Part shown: piece after piece, positions 10,121 through 21,542 of the stretch
Numbering within the stretch: position 1 is the first letter of the stretch
Layout of the letters: each line of letters opens with the position of its first letter
Source of the DNA: Dactylorhiza incarnata
Taxonomy: Eukaryota; Streptophyta; Magnoliopsida; Asparagales; Orchidaceae
Assembly: GCA_033032865.1 (NCBI GenBank)
Contig: JAWHQI010000019.1
Coordinates: forward strand, 10,024,001 to 10,088,000
Direction: 5' to 3'
Length of the DNA stretch: 64,000 bases
Made by a program: the position numbers and the translations under genes
The notes under the pieces: model-generated
The model's database searches: none
Seen by the model: the letters and a program-made list of their open reading frames with translations, nothing else
Told to the model about the DNA's origin: nothing

Positions 10121-11521
10121 CCCTTAACGTCTAGCTAAAAGACGTTAAACAAAGCGCTCTTGGGAGGCACCCCTTGCTTATCTTTATATTTTTGCTATTT
10201 TTCTTTTATTTTATGCATTTTCTTTTCCTGTTTGGCCTTTTCATTCTTATTTATAAACATTGGAGACAATGTTTATCTTTAAGTATGGGGGGGTGTTCTC
10301 TAATGTTTATTTTTATAAAAAAAAAAATTTGAAAACATGTTAAAAATCATAAAAAAATTGTTTCTTTGTTTTCTGTTGCAATTTTGATTTAAAAATATGA
10401 AAAATACAAAAAAATTTGTTTTATTTTAAAATGTTTAAAAAACTTATAAAAAAAACTATTTTTCCAATAAGATAAATTTTGTAATATTAAAATTCTCCAA
10501 ACTTTATTTATGCAAAATTAATTTTAATTATGAGTTGTCTTTATAGGTTTTTTTTAAGAGTTTTCTTTTTATGAATTTTTAAATCATATATTTCTCTTCA
10601 AAATATGTTAGATTTAATTTTTAGATGAATTTGATTTAATGAGTTTTTCATTATTTTGATTTGTTTAGAATATTTCTTAGTTTTACTTTCTCTCTTTAAA
10701 ATATCATAATTCAATTTTGTAGTAATTGTGTTAAATATCTTTAGATTTTACTTATATTAACTTGAACTCATAGTTTCTTATAGATTGCTCAATTTATTTT
10801 CTATGCTCTTAAAATATTTCTTTGGAATTTTTGTAGCCTTTAAACCCTAGCCCTTCCCCTACCTTTTTGTTTAACCCTTTTATTTGGCATATAAAAAAAT
10901 ATTTGAAAAGATCATATGTCATGGAAATGAGAGGATAAAATTCATCATTCCTAAACATATGCACCCAAATTAGTAAACGATTATATGGCATGGAGTTGAG
11001 AGGATAAAATTCATCACTCCTAAACATATACATTTGGGATATAAAAAAAAAGAAATTAAAAAAAGATGGAAATGAGAGGATAAAATTCATCATTTTCTAT
11101 ATGCAAAGTAACTTCTTCAATGCCAGCTTTACCCCAATTAGCCAAGTTTATTTGCTTATCCTAAGATATTTTTGAGAGAGCATAGTTAATATTTTGTAGT
11201 TTTCTAAAAGTTTCTAATGATGTTTAAAATTTCTATAATTTTAATCTTGGTTATTTTACTTAATTCAATGCAATTTTGTTTATGAAGATTTAGTTAGAGA
11301 ATTTTGAAACTAATATTTATTCTACTCATCTCAATTTATGAATTATAAATTATTTCTTATAAATCTGAATTTTAATTTCTTAACTTATTTTGACATGAGT
11401 TTTATAAGATTTGGAGTACATAATTAGAAGTAAATCTTTTTGGAAATGTCCTATAAATTCATCTCGTACTTATAAATTAGTTTTTGCTCTGGAATAGCAA
11501 AAGCTTAAGTGTGGGGGTATT
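10121..11521 (+). other. A 3' noncoding region and PPT
   Basis: There is no credible gene here; it is AT-rich. At 10138-10174 it carries gacgttaaacaaag followed by cttgggaggca, a block also found after the D ORF and after F pol. Three copies of GAGAGGATAAAATTCATCA begin near 10929, 10998 and 11074. Phrases near 10270-10290 (tatggggggg) and 11501-11521 (cttaagtgtgggggtatt) are purine-rich; the second abuts LTR A2 and is the likely PPT. Confidence 0.75.
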
Positions 11522-13225
11522 TGATAGTGCATTATTTATAGTTATTTTTATATAGTATTTTAGTAGTAATTAATTAGTTTTTATATAATTTTAGTTTAAT
11601 ATATATCTAATTCGCTTTATTTTGTGTTTTCAGGTAATCTGGGGCTGCTAATAGCAAATTCAAGCTCACAGCCATGTTCAGGGGAAAGAATGAAACAAGT
11701 CTGCAAAATTCTTCAGTACACGCCCTCGGTCACGGCCATGACCAAGGGCGTGACTTCAAGTCACGGCCATGACTCAACCCAGCCATCTTACATCTGCCAG
11801 ATCATGCCGCCAGCCCAATTTAGTATTACACGCCCTCGGTCACGGCCATGACCAAGGGCGTGACATCAAGTCACGGCCATGACTCAACCCAGCCATCTTC
11901 TAGCTGCCAGAACACGCCGTCACATCATTTCCAGCCTACACGCCCCAGGTCACGGGCGTGACTCTATGTCACGGCCATGACCTAGGGGGTGACCCTTCCC
12001 GCAAATGCCAGAATAACTCCAGATCGCGCTGTTTCAAGATTTGGTCAAGTCACGCCCTCTGTCACGGGCGTGACTCCATGTCACGGCCATGACCTAGGGG
12101 GTGACCCTTCCCGCAACTGCCAGAATAACTCCAGATCGCGCCGTTTCCCGCCGTTTCCAGATTCGGTCAAGTCACGCCCTAGGTCACGGGGGTGACCGAG
12201 GCCGTGACCCGTCGAGATGATTAATTTTGGCGGTTTTTCTTCCCCAACGTTCCCGGGCTTTCAAGACGCAATTACGCAGCTTACACGCCCTTGGTCACGG
12301 GCGTGACCAAGGGCGTGACTCACCAATTTTCTGCCTATAAAAGCCAGCTGCTGCCAAAGTGATGGGAATCCAATCCTAGCTTAGATTGGGTCATTTTTAT
12401 ATTAGTTTTTTCAGCATTTTCTTATTGTATTTTCTTTATGCAGATTTACTTTATGTCTTGCAAATTTCAATTCATAGTTTAGATTTCCAATTCCTGCAAT
12501 TGTAATTCTCTTTACTTAGTTATAAAAATGTTTCTCTTTTCAAATATGTTTAGCTGAATTTATAGCATTTGATCGGATGAATTCTTAAGCTTTTCTTATT
12601 TTGTAATCTCTCATTGTCGTAGCTTTAGTTTAAGAATTATTACGATCCACTTTTGATTTTTCTCGATTGATCTCATATTGCCGGTATATGAATATCAATT
12701 CTTGATCCATTTTCTAGTGATCGAGAGATCCATGAATTTGTGTAGATCATTCATTAGTGGAAAGAGTTGCATGCATTCCTCGAGAGAGGGTGACACAAAT
12801 CTTTCGGATTGGAGTCAAATCCAATAGTGGGGCTCACCGCATAAAGCAAGCTTAGGGGTTTCGACTGGCCGAGGGGTCTTAATCGATCAACCTAAGGTTA
12901 GGTGGTAGTTCTCTCGAGAGAGGCTCTACCATATTTTGGGAACCTCCACGGTCGAATTATTCTATCGCTTTTGGTTATGAATTTAGATTTTACAATTTAT
13001 TTAACTCAAGAAGGATTTCCGATCAAATGCTCTTTTTTCTTTTCTCTTTTATTATTCTAAAAATCTTCTTAAATCTAGATAAAATAATATTAATTTGCGT
13101 GAGTAGAAGTAATCAACAACCCCGTGGAATACGACACTTGATATTTATTTCTAAATATCCTATACTATGAATGATAGGTGCTCTTGCCTATAATTCGTAG
13201 AATTTGGAGAAATTTTATCTCATCA
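11522..13225 (+). repeat. LTR A2 (1704 bp) with altered U5 end
   Basis: It matches A1 but has 110 extra bases (11790-11899), an additional unit of the palindrome array. Its last bases also differ: after gagaaattttat it reads ctcatca, whereas A1 has a 20-base end finishing cgtatca. The terminal phrase tttatctcatca is that of A3. Length arithmetic (1607+110-13) shows no other net length change. Confidence 0.9.
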
Positions 13226-13265
13226 AGTTTTATCCCCGGCAACGGCGCCAAAAACTTGATGAGAT
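13217..13265. repeat. Inverted A2/A3 junction with back-to-back PBS
   Basis: The arms atctcatcaagttt (13217-13230) and aaacttgatgagat (13252-13265) are exact inverted copies. The spacer holds the complement of the 18-nt tRNA-Asp PBS (13233-13250), reading toward A3. In the A3 sense the order is LTR end, agtttt, complete 18-nt PBS, then a fold back into inverted LTR A2. The break falls right at the last PBS base. Confidence 0.9.
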
Positions 13266-14874
13266 AAATTCGCGCTGCGCAAAATTAAAATATTATCCAC
13301 GTATAATTCGATAAGGCAAGTGTACCTATCGCTTTATAGTATAGGATTTAGAAAATCAAGTGTCGTATTTTTCCGGGCTTGTTGAGTACTTCTACTCACA
13401 AAGAAGAGCTATTATTTTATCGATCAAAAGTTGGGTTTGTTTTGGAAAAACGATTTGGAGAAAATTAACTACGAAGAAAGATTATGATTAAAAGGATTAG
13501 CACTTGGTCTTGAATCCCTTTGGAATAAAATTTAATTTTATAAAAGATGAAACCGCAAACTCTTATTGAAATATATTCGACCGTGGAGGTTCCCAAAATA
13601 TGGTAGAGCCTCTCTCGAGAGAACTACCACCTAACCTTAGGTTGATCGATTAAGACCCCTCGGCCAGTCGAAACCCCCTGAGCTTGCTTTAAGCGGTGAA
13701 CCCCACTATTGGATTTGACTCCAATCCGGAAGATTTGCGTCACCCTCTCTCGAGGAATGCATACAACTCTTTTTATCTTTGAGTGATCTCCTCGTTCGCA
13801 TGGATCTCTCGATCACTAGCAAACGAATCTTAGATTGAAAGTCATATTCCGGACATATGAAATCAAAACGAAATAATTCAAAGATAAATCGAAGATAAAC
13901 AATACGAGAGTTTGCTAATTAGAAAAATTCAAAACATATTTTATTTCATTCCAAAGTTCATCATGACCAAGTGCTAAAGGAAATTTAGCTACTCATCATG
14001 ATGGAGGAAACACATATGATAAGAGAGAAGTACATGATTTAAAAAAAACTAGAATACTTGAAATGAAATTGCAATAATAAAAGCTTTCAACTTGAAGAAA
14101 AACTAGCTAGAACAACGATAATAGTAGACTAAAGCTGTAAGTAAACTCCAAAATCGAACCCCTGAACTTCTGGAGAATGCTGCCTTTTATAGCTGAAAAA
14201 TCGGGGAGTCACGCCCTTGGTCACGCCCGTGACCAAGGGCGTGTAAGCTGCGTAATTGCTGTCATGAAAGCCCGGGACGTTGGGGAAGAGAAACCGGCAG
14301 AAATCAATTGCATGGCGGGTCACGGCCTCGGTCACGCCCGTGACAGAGGGCGTGTCTTGAACGGGTCAGGAAACGGCGGGAAACGCCGCGAACAGGAGCT
14401 AATCTGGCGGTTGCAGAAGAGTCACGGCCTTAATCACGCCCGTGACCAAGGGCGTGTAAGCTAGAAACGGCGGGAATTGATTGCTGGCTGAATTGAATGC
14501 ATTCCGGGCGTGTCACGCCCGTGACACTTTAGGTCACGCCCTCTGTCACGCCCGTGACAGAGGGCGTGTAATTTTAATCTGACGTGGCGGCTGACTTTTC
14601 AACTGGAATGCGCGGGGCTGGATCACGGCCGTGACAAAATGTCACGCCCTAGGTCACGCCCGTGACCGAGGGCGTGTACTTTGCGATTTTGGCCGAAATG
14701 CTCCAAATAATCTCCTGATTAGTCTTATGAGCTTTAAATTGCTATTGGCAGCCCAAATTATCTGAAATTATAAAAAAGAAGATAAATTAGTGATAAATTA
14801 ACTAAAACTAAATTAAATTAAATTAATTATTAATAAAATATTATGTGAAAATAACAATAAATATAGCATTATCA
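13257..14874 (-). repeat. LTR A3, inverted, diverged subfamily (1618 bp)
   Basis: In the minus sense it opens TGATAATGC, carries an array of GTCACG...CGTGAC palindromes (14205-14690) and a TATA box, and closes ctcatca before the PBS. Layout and motifs match A1/A2, but most of the sequence differs, so it derives from another subfamily. It is not followed by an internal region of its own. Confidence 0.85.
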
Positions 14875-14879
14875 CTAGT

Positions 14880-16711
14880 AAAAAGAATTTTTAGTTATGC
14901 AAAATAGTTTACATAATTCTAACAATGTAACTATATATTATTTCTACTCAAAAGTTGAATCATAGGGAATCACTCGGTCATGCGTAGGAAGAAAGTAGAA
15001 AGGCTGCTGAGGCGAACATTACTCAACACCGGAGTTCGGAACGACCTCCACTGAAATCCATCAGTGTCGATGACTATAAGCTCACCCGTTCGCACTCTCT
15101 CCACGGCATTCGTACGATTCGATGCGCAAATCAATAGGACTTTAGGTTATGATTTAGGCTTAGGCTACGGTGCGGTAAACATTGATAAATGCGGGGGCTG
15201 AGCACACATGACCCAAATGAGCTTGCAAAAGAAACACTATCCCAGCAATAATAAAAAAGTGTACACCACTTATTCCCAAATATATCTCTTTATACATTTT
15301 TTTTTCTCTTTTTTTACTTTCTTTCCTTTTCTCATTTTTTCAAATTTCATAACTTTGCACAATTTAGATACAAAACATCTATATCTTCAATAACGCATTT
15401 CCACCACAATCACAAATATACACCGCATTAACACCCAATTTTTTAAATGCACAAATTGCTTGAGCTCAGAATTTGGTGTGCGGTTAGGATAGTCACTTTG
15501 GCTTTGGTGAATTGAAGGTGGAGCTGAATCAACGGGATCGGGTAGGCACAAGGGGCTAGCAAGGATAAGATGTTAGGACCAGAATACAAAGCTCAAACTG
15601 GCCAACATGATGGCCTACGTCACGCTCACGCACTGAACTAACTCATACCCATGCTTCGAGAGTCGCTTGGGGCAAGTTCTTAGTCACCGAGAAAGATGAT
15701 TCTTCCTCCCGACTCGAGCAATACGAGCCTAGCACCCCTCTACACACATCCCTACACTACCGATTGATTCGCACCGGATTCACCGCTTTTGAGTATAATA
15801 AACTAGAATTACGCTGACAGAATAAAATGTAACACTAAAAGCATAAAGAAAAGTTTAATCTACACAAATTTCTATGCAAGACATGAATAAATGACTAGAG
15901 CACTACACGAGTCAACAAAGTACTTCGTCTCGCAATCCTAACCCATCACCGTGATTTCCCATTCACACAACCGAGACGAGTTAGACTCGTCGCGCGCCTA
16001 CAGTTAAGTGCGCTCACGTGGGTGTCGTGGTGTGCCATGAGATGAACAATGCTACAATATAACACAGATTGTAAATCCTAGTATGATGTGCACTGTGCAT
16101 GTGCACGTGGTAACGATAACTCTCACTCCCCCAGACTTACACTAAGCAAAAAGCATGTTTGATAGCGGCATAAGCTTAAGAGGGCTAGGATGAGAGATTA
16201 CCCCATTCTCAGAAATGAGCATACCAGAAGATATGGCGTTTTGTTCAGAATGCAGTGATTCCGCCATGCTCCAATAGATGCGGACCTGCGATTAAAGAGA
16301 TCCCAAGCACAACAAAAATATAGCAAAAAAGATAACAAGAAAGAACGGAACCAAATGGTCCCCAATGGGTTGTCTCCCAAGAGCCCTTTTGTTTAACGTC
16401 CTTGAAGGTGGACCAAATACCTGTATTAGAGTTTGATAGCAATAGTCTTATAATAAAAAAAACTAAAGAGACAGTACGACGCAGCAAATAACTTGAAACA
16501 GAGAAGCACAGAAACATAACAGATGGCACACAGCACAGCCCGGAGACGAAAAGCTTCAGAAATAATAGTTTCCTCTTGGGGACAATACTCTGATTGACCA
16601 GATTAAGTCTTAACAATGTGGATTACAATTACATACACCTTAGCACCAAAAAAAGGAAAACAACACGACCAAACAAATTAACCACACACCCACAAAGTCG
16701 AGAAGAGCTGC
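14880..16711 (-). other. F 3' noncoding region
   Basis: There is no credible gene on either strand. Read in the F sense, it holds blocks shared with the 3' regions of D and B: a gacgttaaacaaaag/gggagacaaccca block (16362-16437), a tctggtatgctca hairpin block (16201-16230), and a long stretch with tttctcggtgac and cttgccccaagcgac (about 15630-15800). The remaining 133 bp (7200-7332) lie beyond chimera A. An ORF of 123 codons at 16245-16616 overlaps a conserved block, but I judge it noncoding. Confidence 0.75.
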
Positions 16712-19655
16712 TTAGACAACTAAATGTACCACTTGATGGTCAGACAAGGCCGTGCTTCCCTCGTAGATCTTTAGGCGATGCCTGTTCACCTTGAATTTTT
16801 CTCCTTTTTCTCCTTTTTCTCCGGATATTTCAATTGCTCTGAAAGGCGCAACGTCGGTAACCATGAATGGACCATTCCAGCGAGACTTCAGCTTTCCCGG
16901 GAACAGACGGAGACGGGAGTTGTAGAGAAGGACATGGTCTCCAATTTTGAATTCTTTTTGCGCAATACGCTTATCATGCCACTGTTTTGTCCTTTCTTTA
17001 TATATGCGGGCATTTTCATAAGCAAACTGCCAAAATTCATCAAGTTCGTTCAACTGGGCGAGACGTCGGCTTGCTGCGGCATGGAGGTCCATGTTCAATA
17101 ATTTGGTTGCCCACAGAGCTTTATGTTCTAGTTCCACAGGTAAGTGACATGCCTTTCTATAAACTAGCTGAAATGGGGACATCCCGATAGGGGTCTTAAA
17201 AGCTGTTCGGTATGCCCAAAGTGCATCGTCCACCCTCAATGCCCAATCCTTTCGATTAGAGTGTATTGATTTTTCTATTATCCTTTTAAGCTCTCTATTA
17301 GAAACGTCCACCTGTCCGCACGTTTGTGGGTGATAGGCTAAAGCGACTTTATGATGCACCCCAAACTTCTTCAATAGTTGAAGGAACAGTTTGTTACAGA
17401 AGTGGCTGCCTCCATCGCTAATGATTGTCCGCGGTGCTCCGAATCTGGAGAAGATGTTCTTGTGGATGAACTTTAAAACTGTACGGGCATCATTTGCAGC
17501 AACGGCTTCAGCCTCCACCCATTTCGAAACATAGTCCACTGCCACTATCATGTAAAGCTTTCCATGGGAAATTGGGAATGGTCCCATGAAATCAATCCCC
17601 CAGACATCAAATGGTTCGCAGACCAACATGCTATTGAGCGGCATTTCATCCTTCCTCGAGATGTTCCCAGTCCTTTGACATTCATTACATTCCTTCACGT
17701 GCACGTACGAGTCACGGAAGAGGGTGGGCCAATAAAAGCCACACTGAAGAACCTTCTGTGCTGTCCGCGCAGACCCCATGTGGCCACCTGCTTCACGATC
17801 GTGACAATGGAGTAATATAGACTTTTGCTCCGATTCGGGAATACACCGGCGGACGATCCCATCTGCGCACATGCGGAATAACAACGGGTCTTCCCAAAAA
17901 CAGTACTTCGCATCTGAAAGAAATTTCTTTCTTTGCTGAAATGAAAGATTCGGAGGAAGTTTACCGCACGCCAAGAAATTAGCGATATCCGCAAAACATG
18001 GAGAGTTGCTCGGGACCGTTCCCACTGTGAACAGCATCTCGTCCAGAAAAGAGTCAGAGATTGGCGGGGGGCTGAGCTGAGAAAGATCTCCACACTCAAG
18101 CCTGGACAAGTGATCTGCAATAACATTCTCGACTCCCTTCTTGTCGCGGATTTCGAGGTCATACTCCTGAAGCATCATGATCCAACGGAGGAGCCTTGGT
18201 TTGGCATCCTTCTTCTGCTTCAGATACTTTAGAGCAGCGTGGTCCGTGTGCACAATTACCTTGGACAGAATGAGGTAGGAATGAAATTTCTCAAGAGCGA
18301 AAATCACTGCTAACAGCTCCTTATCAGTGGTTGTGTAGTTCTGCTGAGCTCCATTCAGGGTGCGACTGGCATAGTGAATTGTGTAAAAGATCCTGTCCCT
18401 TCTTTGTCCCAAAACGGCACCAACAGCGATGTCACTGGCATCGCACATAAGCTCAAAAGGGAGCGACCAGTCCGGTGATGTCAACACCGGAGCGATCGTC
18501 AAACAGTCCTTCAACACGTTGAACGCATGCAGACACGCATCATTGAAGTCGAACCTCTCGTCCTTCCCTAAGAGATTGGATAACGGCTTGGCTATAGATG
18601 AGAATTTTTGATGAAGCATCGATAGAATCCTGCATGTCCCAAGAAACTGCGAATCCCTCTCACAGATGTTGGAGGGGGAAGCTTCTTGATAATGTCCACC
18701 TTGGCTTGATCAACCTCTATTCCCTTATTTGAAATCTTGTGTCCCAGAACAACTCCCTCCCGGACCATGAAATGACACTTCTCCCAGTTCAGCACAAGGT
18801 TTGTACTTTCACAGCGCGTGAGAACCGCCGAGAGATTCCTCAAGCAGGAGTCAAAATCAGCACCGAAAAGAGTGAAATCATCCATGAAGACCTCAAGGAA
18901 CTCCCCTACCATGTCGTGAAAGATAGAGAGCATACATCGCTGAAAGGTGGCAGGGGCGTTGCACAACCCGAATGGCATTCGCTTGAATGCGAAGGTGCCG
19001 GACGGGCAGGTGAACGTAGTTTTCTCTTGGTCCTCTGGGTCAATGAGAATCTGATTGTATCCTGAGTAGCCATCCAAAAAACAGTAATAGTCCTGTCCAG
19101 GCAACCTCTCGATCATTTGATCAATAAACGGGAGAGGGAAATGATCCTTGCGTGTTGCGTCGTTTAGTTTCCTATTGTTGATGCACACTCTCCATCCTGT
19201 AACAATCCGAGTTGGCAACAGGTTACACTGCTCGTTTTCAACAACGATGATACCACCCTTTTTGGGACAAGCTGCACTGGACTCACCCACTTGCTGTCGC
19301 TGATTGGGTATATGATTCTGGCATCAAGCAGTTTGATCACCTCTTTCTTTACAACTTCCTGCATCCTAGGGTCGAGTTGCCGCTGAGGTTGTGCAGTCGA
19401 TTTGAAGCTCTCTTCCAGTAATATTTTGTGCATACATACAACAGGGCTGATACCTTTTAAATCCGTGATGTTCCAGCCAAATGCGCCCATATGCGTTCGC
19501 AAGAGATCTCCCAAACGTTGCTCATGCTCGAGTGGAAGCAGCGCCGAGATAATAACTGGGTGAGTTTGCTGATCTCCCAAGAATAAATATTTCAGATTTG
19601 TTGGCAGGGGTTTGAGAGACAAAGCTGGAGGGGCATCGAAATATGCTGCAGATGT
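16712..19655 (-). pseudogene. F pol: reverse transcriptase, RNase H, integrase (frameshifted)
   Basis: The RT begins after an in-frame stop at 19656 and runs through VSPVQLVPK (about 19290), where the frame shifts. It continues with LDGYSGYNQI, then FMDDF (about 18875), the YxDD-type active site. A second frameshift lies near 18600-18619. RNase H shows FELMCDASD and TTDKELLAV. The integrase has an HHCC zinc site ([10 protein letters not shown]...CNECQ, about 17680-17800) and core motifs GIDFMGPF and ISDGGSHF. Where gypsy elements have the catalytic Glu (GQVEV) this copy reads GQVDV (codon 17306-17308), a conservative but probably harmful change. Gene order RT-RH-INT is that of gypsy, and the phrases fit Athila. 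Confidence 0.9.
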
Positions 19656-21365
19656 TCATTCCACAGCAGACGTGATGTCGCTGTTGACATTCCAAGAAGC
19701 ATCCTCAACAACATTGCCCCAAAGAGATGGAGACCGAAGGTCGGGTTCATCCTCCACAAGCTCGAGTGCGTCAGCGTATGCATGATGATCTCTGTCAATG
19801 GCTTTATACATGTCAAAGGTAGTCACATCCTCACCTAGACGGAGAGTCAACCTCCCCTTATCAGCGTCAATAAGAGCGCGAGCTGTGGCAAGAAACGCCC
19901 TTCCCACGATAAGAGGGACAGCAACATCCGAAGCAATATCCATAATTACAAAGTCAGCAGGGAATACCAAGTCATTGACCGATACCGCTAGGTCCTCGAC
20001 AACACCAATAGGTTTCTTAATAGACCGATCCGCCAGCTGTAGATTGATGTTCGTAGGCCTCAAGTTACCAGATCCCAGCTCCCGAAAGATTGAAAGAGGC
20101 ATCAGATTAATTGAAGCACCGGAATCGCATAATGCTTGGTAGCGGCCCGAATGCCTAATGGTGCATGGAATGGTGAAATTCCCTGGGTCCTTACGTTTAA
20201 CCGGCCAATGTGCAACAGCAAAAGTGACACCCTCAGTTAGGGTGGATATAGACTTGGAAGTCTCCAGGCGCTTGTTCTGAACAAGCAGATCCTTTAGATA
20301 TTTTGAGTAGCTCGGAATCTGGGTGAGGACGTCCAGGAGAGGAATATTAACTTGCACCCCTTTCATAATCTCTTGAAACTTATGGAATTTTTTCTCCTTT
20401 TTCGTATTCTTCAGTCTGTGCTAGAATGGGGTGGTAGTGGATGATTGAGCAGGAGCTAGGCTAAGAAGCGGCTGAGGAGTGTCGGCATCAGCAGGTGTCT
20501 TATCCTTGCTTGATGGGTTTCGCGACTCTTCTTGAGACTCATTTCTTCTGATGGGTTCCACGGGTGACCTTCCGCTTCTCAGCTGCATGACATTCAATGT
20601 CTCATTTGGGTGGACCACCATTTCCGATACCATAGATATGATGCTCACAACCATGGACTGGAGCCTTAGCAAAGCACAGTTCTGGGCCTCTATGCATCCC
20701 AGGATACATTCGGTAAAAACACGAAATTTATCAACAGAAGGCTCAGGTGGGACGCTGTCATCCGGTGGACATGTCGTAGAGGTGATGCTCATGGTCTCAC
20801 CACACCTTGCGGGAGCACACCACATCACACTGGTTCGTGCAACCTTTTCAAAAATTTGCCACGCATCGGCACTTGTTCTGCTGAATAAAGATCCACCCGC
20901 AGCCATATCGAAGTATGGTCTATACCCAGCCGATACCCCGAAATAAAATATCTGAAGGCATGCTGGTTCTGTGAGGCTATGCACAAACCAGAACTTCTGA
21001 AGGGAAATGAACCTCTCCCATGCGTCAATCAACATTTCGTCTTCGCCCTGCGTAAACAATAACAGTCTATTGTGCATTTCCAGAAGATAGTGGCGTGAAT
21101 AGAATTTAACGAGAAACTCCTCTTCCACTTTGCTCCAAGATTGACCTTCGTTTGCTTGCATCTCCCGATACCAAACCCGAGCTTTTCCTGCCAATGAGAA
21201 AGCGAACAGCTAAATCCTGACTCTCTCCGAATTGAAAGTACTGCACACTTCAAGAAAATTCTGCAAATGGGACAATGCATCCTCACTAGGAGTCCCGGAA
21301 AATATGTCAGCTTGAGACACAAAGGTTATTAGTTCCGTAGATATTTCAAAGCAGTTGTTAGCCAT
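19656..21365 (-). pseudogene. F gag and protease (three in-frame stops)
   Basis: The ATG is at 21363-21365, about 155 bp from the PBS. The gag core is recognisable from LAGKARVWY and EEEFLVKFYSRH (about 21090-21200). I find no CX2CX4HX4C zinc knuckle in it, unlike the ORFs of A, B and D. A protease follows with ALCDSGASINLMP (about 20090-20130), the retropepsin D-S-G type site, and PLIVGRAFL further on. Stops at 21210-21212, 20421-20423 and 19656-19658 lie in the same frame. Gag and pol were probably one continuous frame. Copies without these stops elsewhere in the genome would be the autonomous form. Confidence 0.88.
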
Positions 21366-21518
21366 GTCAGGTATGTAGATAAAAATAAAAGACTATAAGT
21401 ATCCCAACAATCGCGCACAGGCTAGCAAGACAAGGGAACCTACATAAATGAAAAATATCAAAAACCAAAATACCCTTAAACAAATTTCCCAAGAAAGACA
21501 AATCATACACACTTGCAG

Positions 21519-21536
21519 TCCCCGGCAACGGCGCCA
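21519..21536 (-). promoter_or_regulatory. F primer-binding site (tRNA-Asp)
   Basis: The minus strand reads TGGCGCCGTTGCCGGGGA, an 18-base match to the tRNA-Asp 3' end, six bases inside the 5' LTR. Confidence 0.9.
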
Positions 21537-21542
21537 AAAACT

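Larger units (their letters stand above)
7333..14874 (+). mobile_element. A: chimeric retroelement, LTR-internal-LTR plus an inverted third LTR
   Basis: The unit is flanked by ctagt on both sides (7328-7332 and 14875-14879), and the host F sequence is continuous across that point when compared with the related 3' region of B. It contains LTR A1 (+), a tRNA-Asp PBS, one ORF, a noncoding region, LTR A2 (+), a ~50-bp inverted junction and LTR A3 (-). Both outer ends are therefore U3 ends beginning TGATA. A1 and A2 are nearly identical; A3 belongs to a related but clearly diverged subfamily. No pol is present. The single duplication implies it integrated as one molecule. Confidence 0.85.

Noticed and set aside
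13257..14874. A3 as the 5' LTR of an independent minus-strand element
   Set aside because: No internal region follows it, and the target duplication brackets A1 to A3 as one unit.
16245..16616. 123-codon frame after F pol as a possible env-like gene
   Set aside because: It overlaps a block that is also present, noncoding, after the D ORF, and has no signal-peptide or env features beyond general hydrophobicity.
21029..21322. 97-codon minus-strand frame in F gag as a separate gene
   Set aside because: The true gag frame overlaps it and continues across a single stop at 21210-21212, so this is an alternate-frame shadow.
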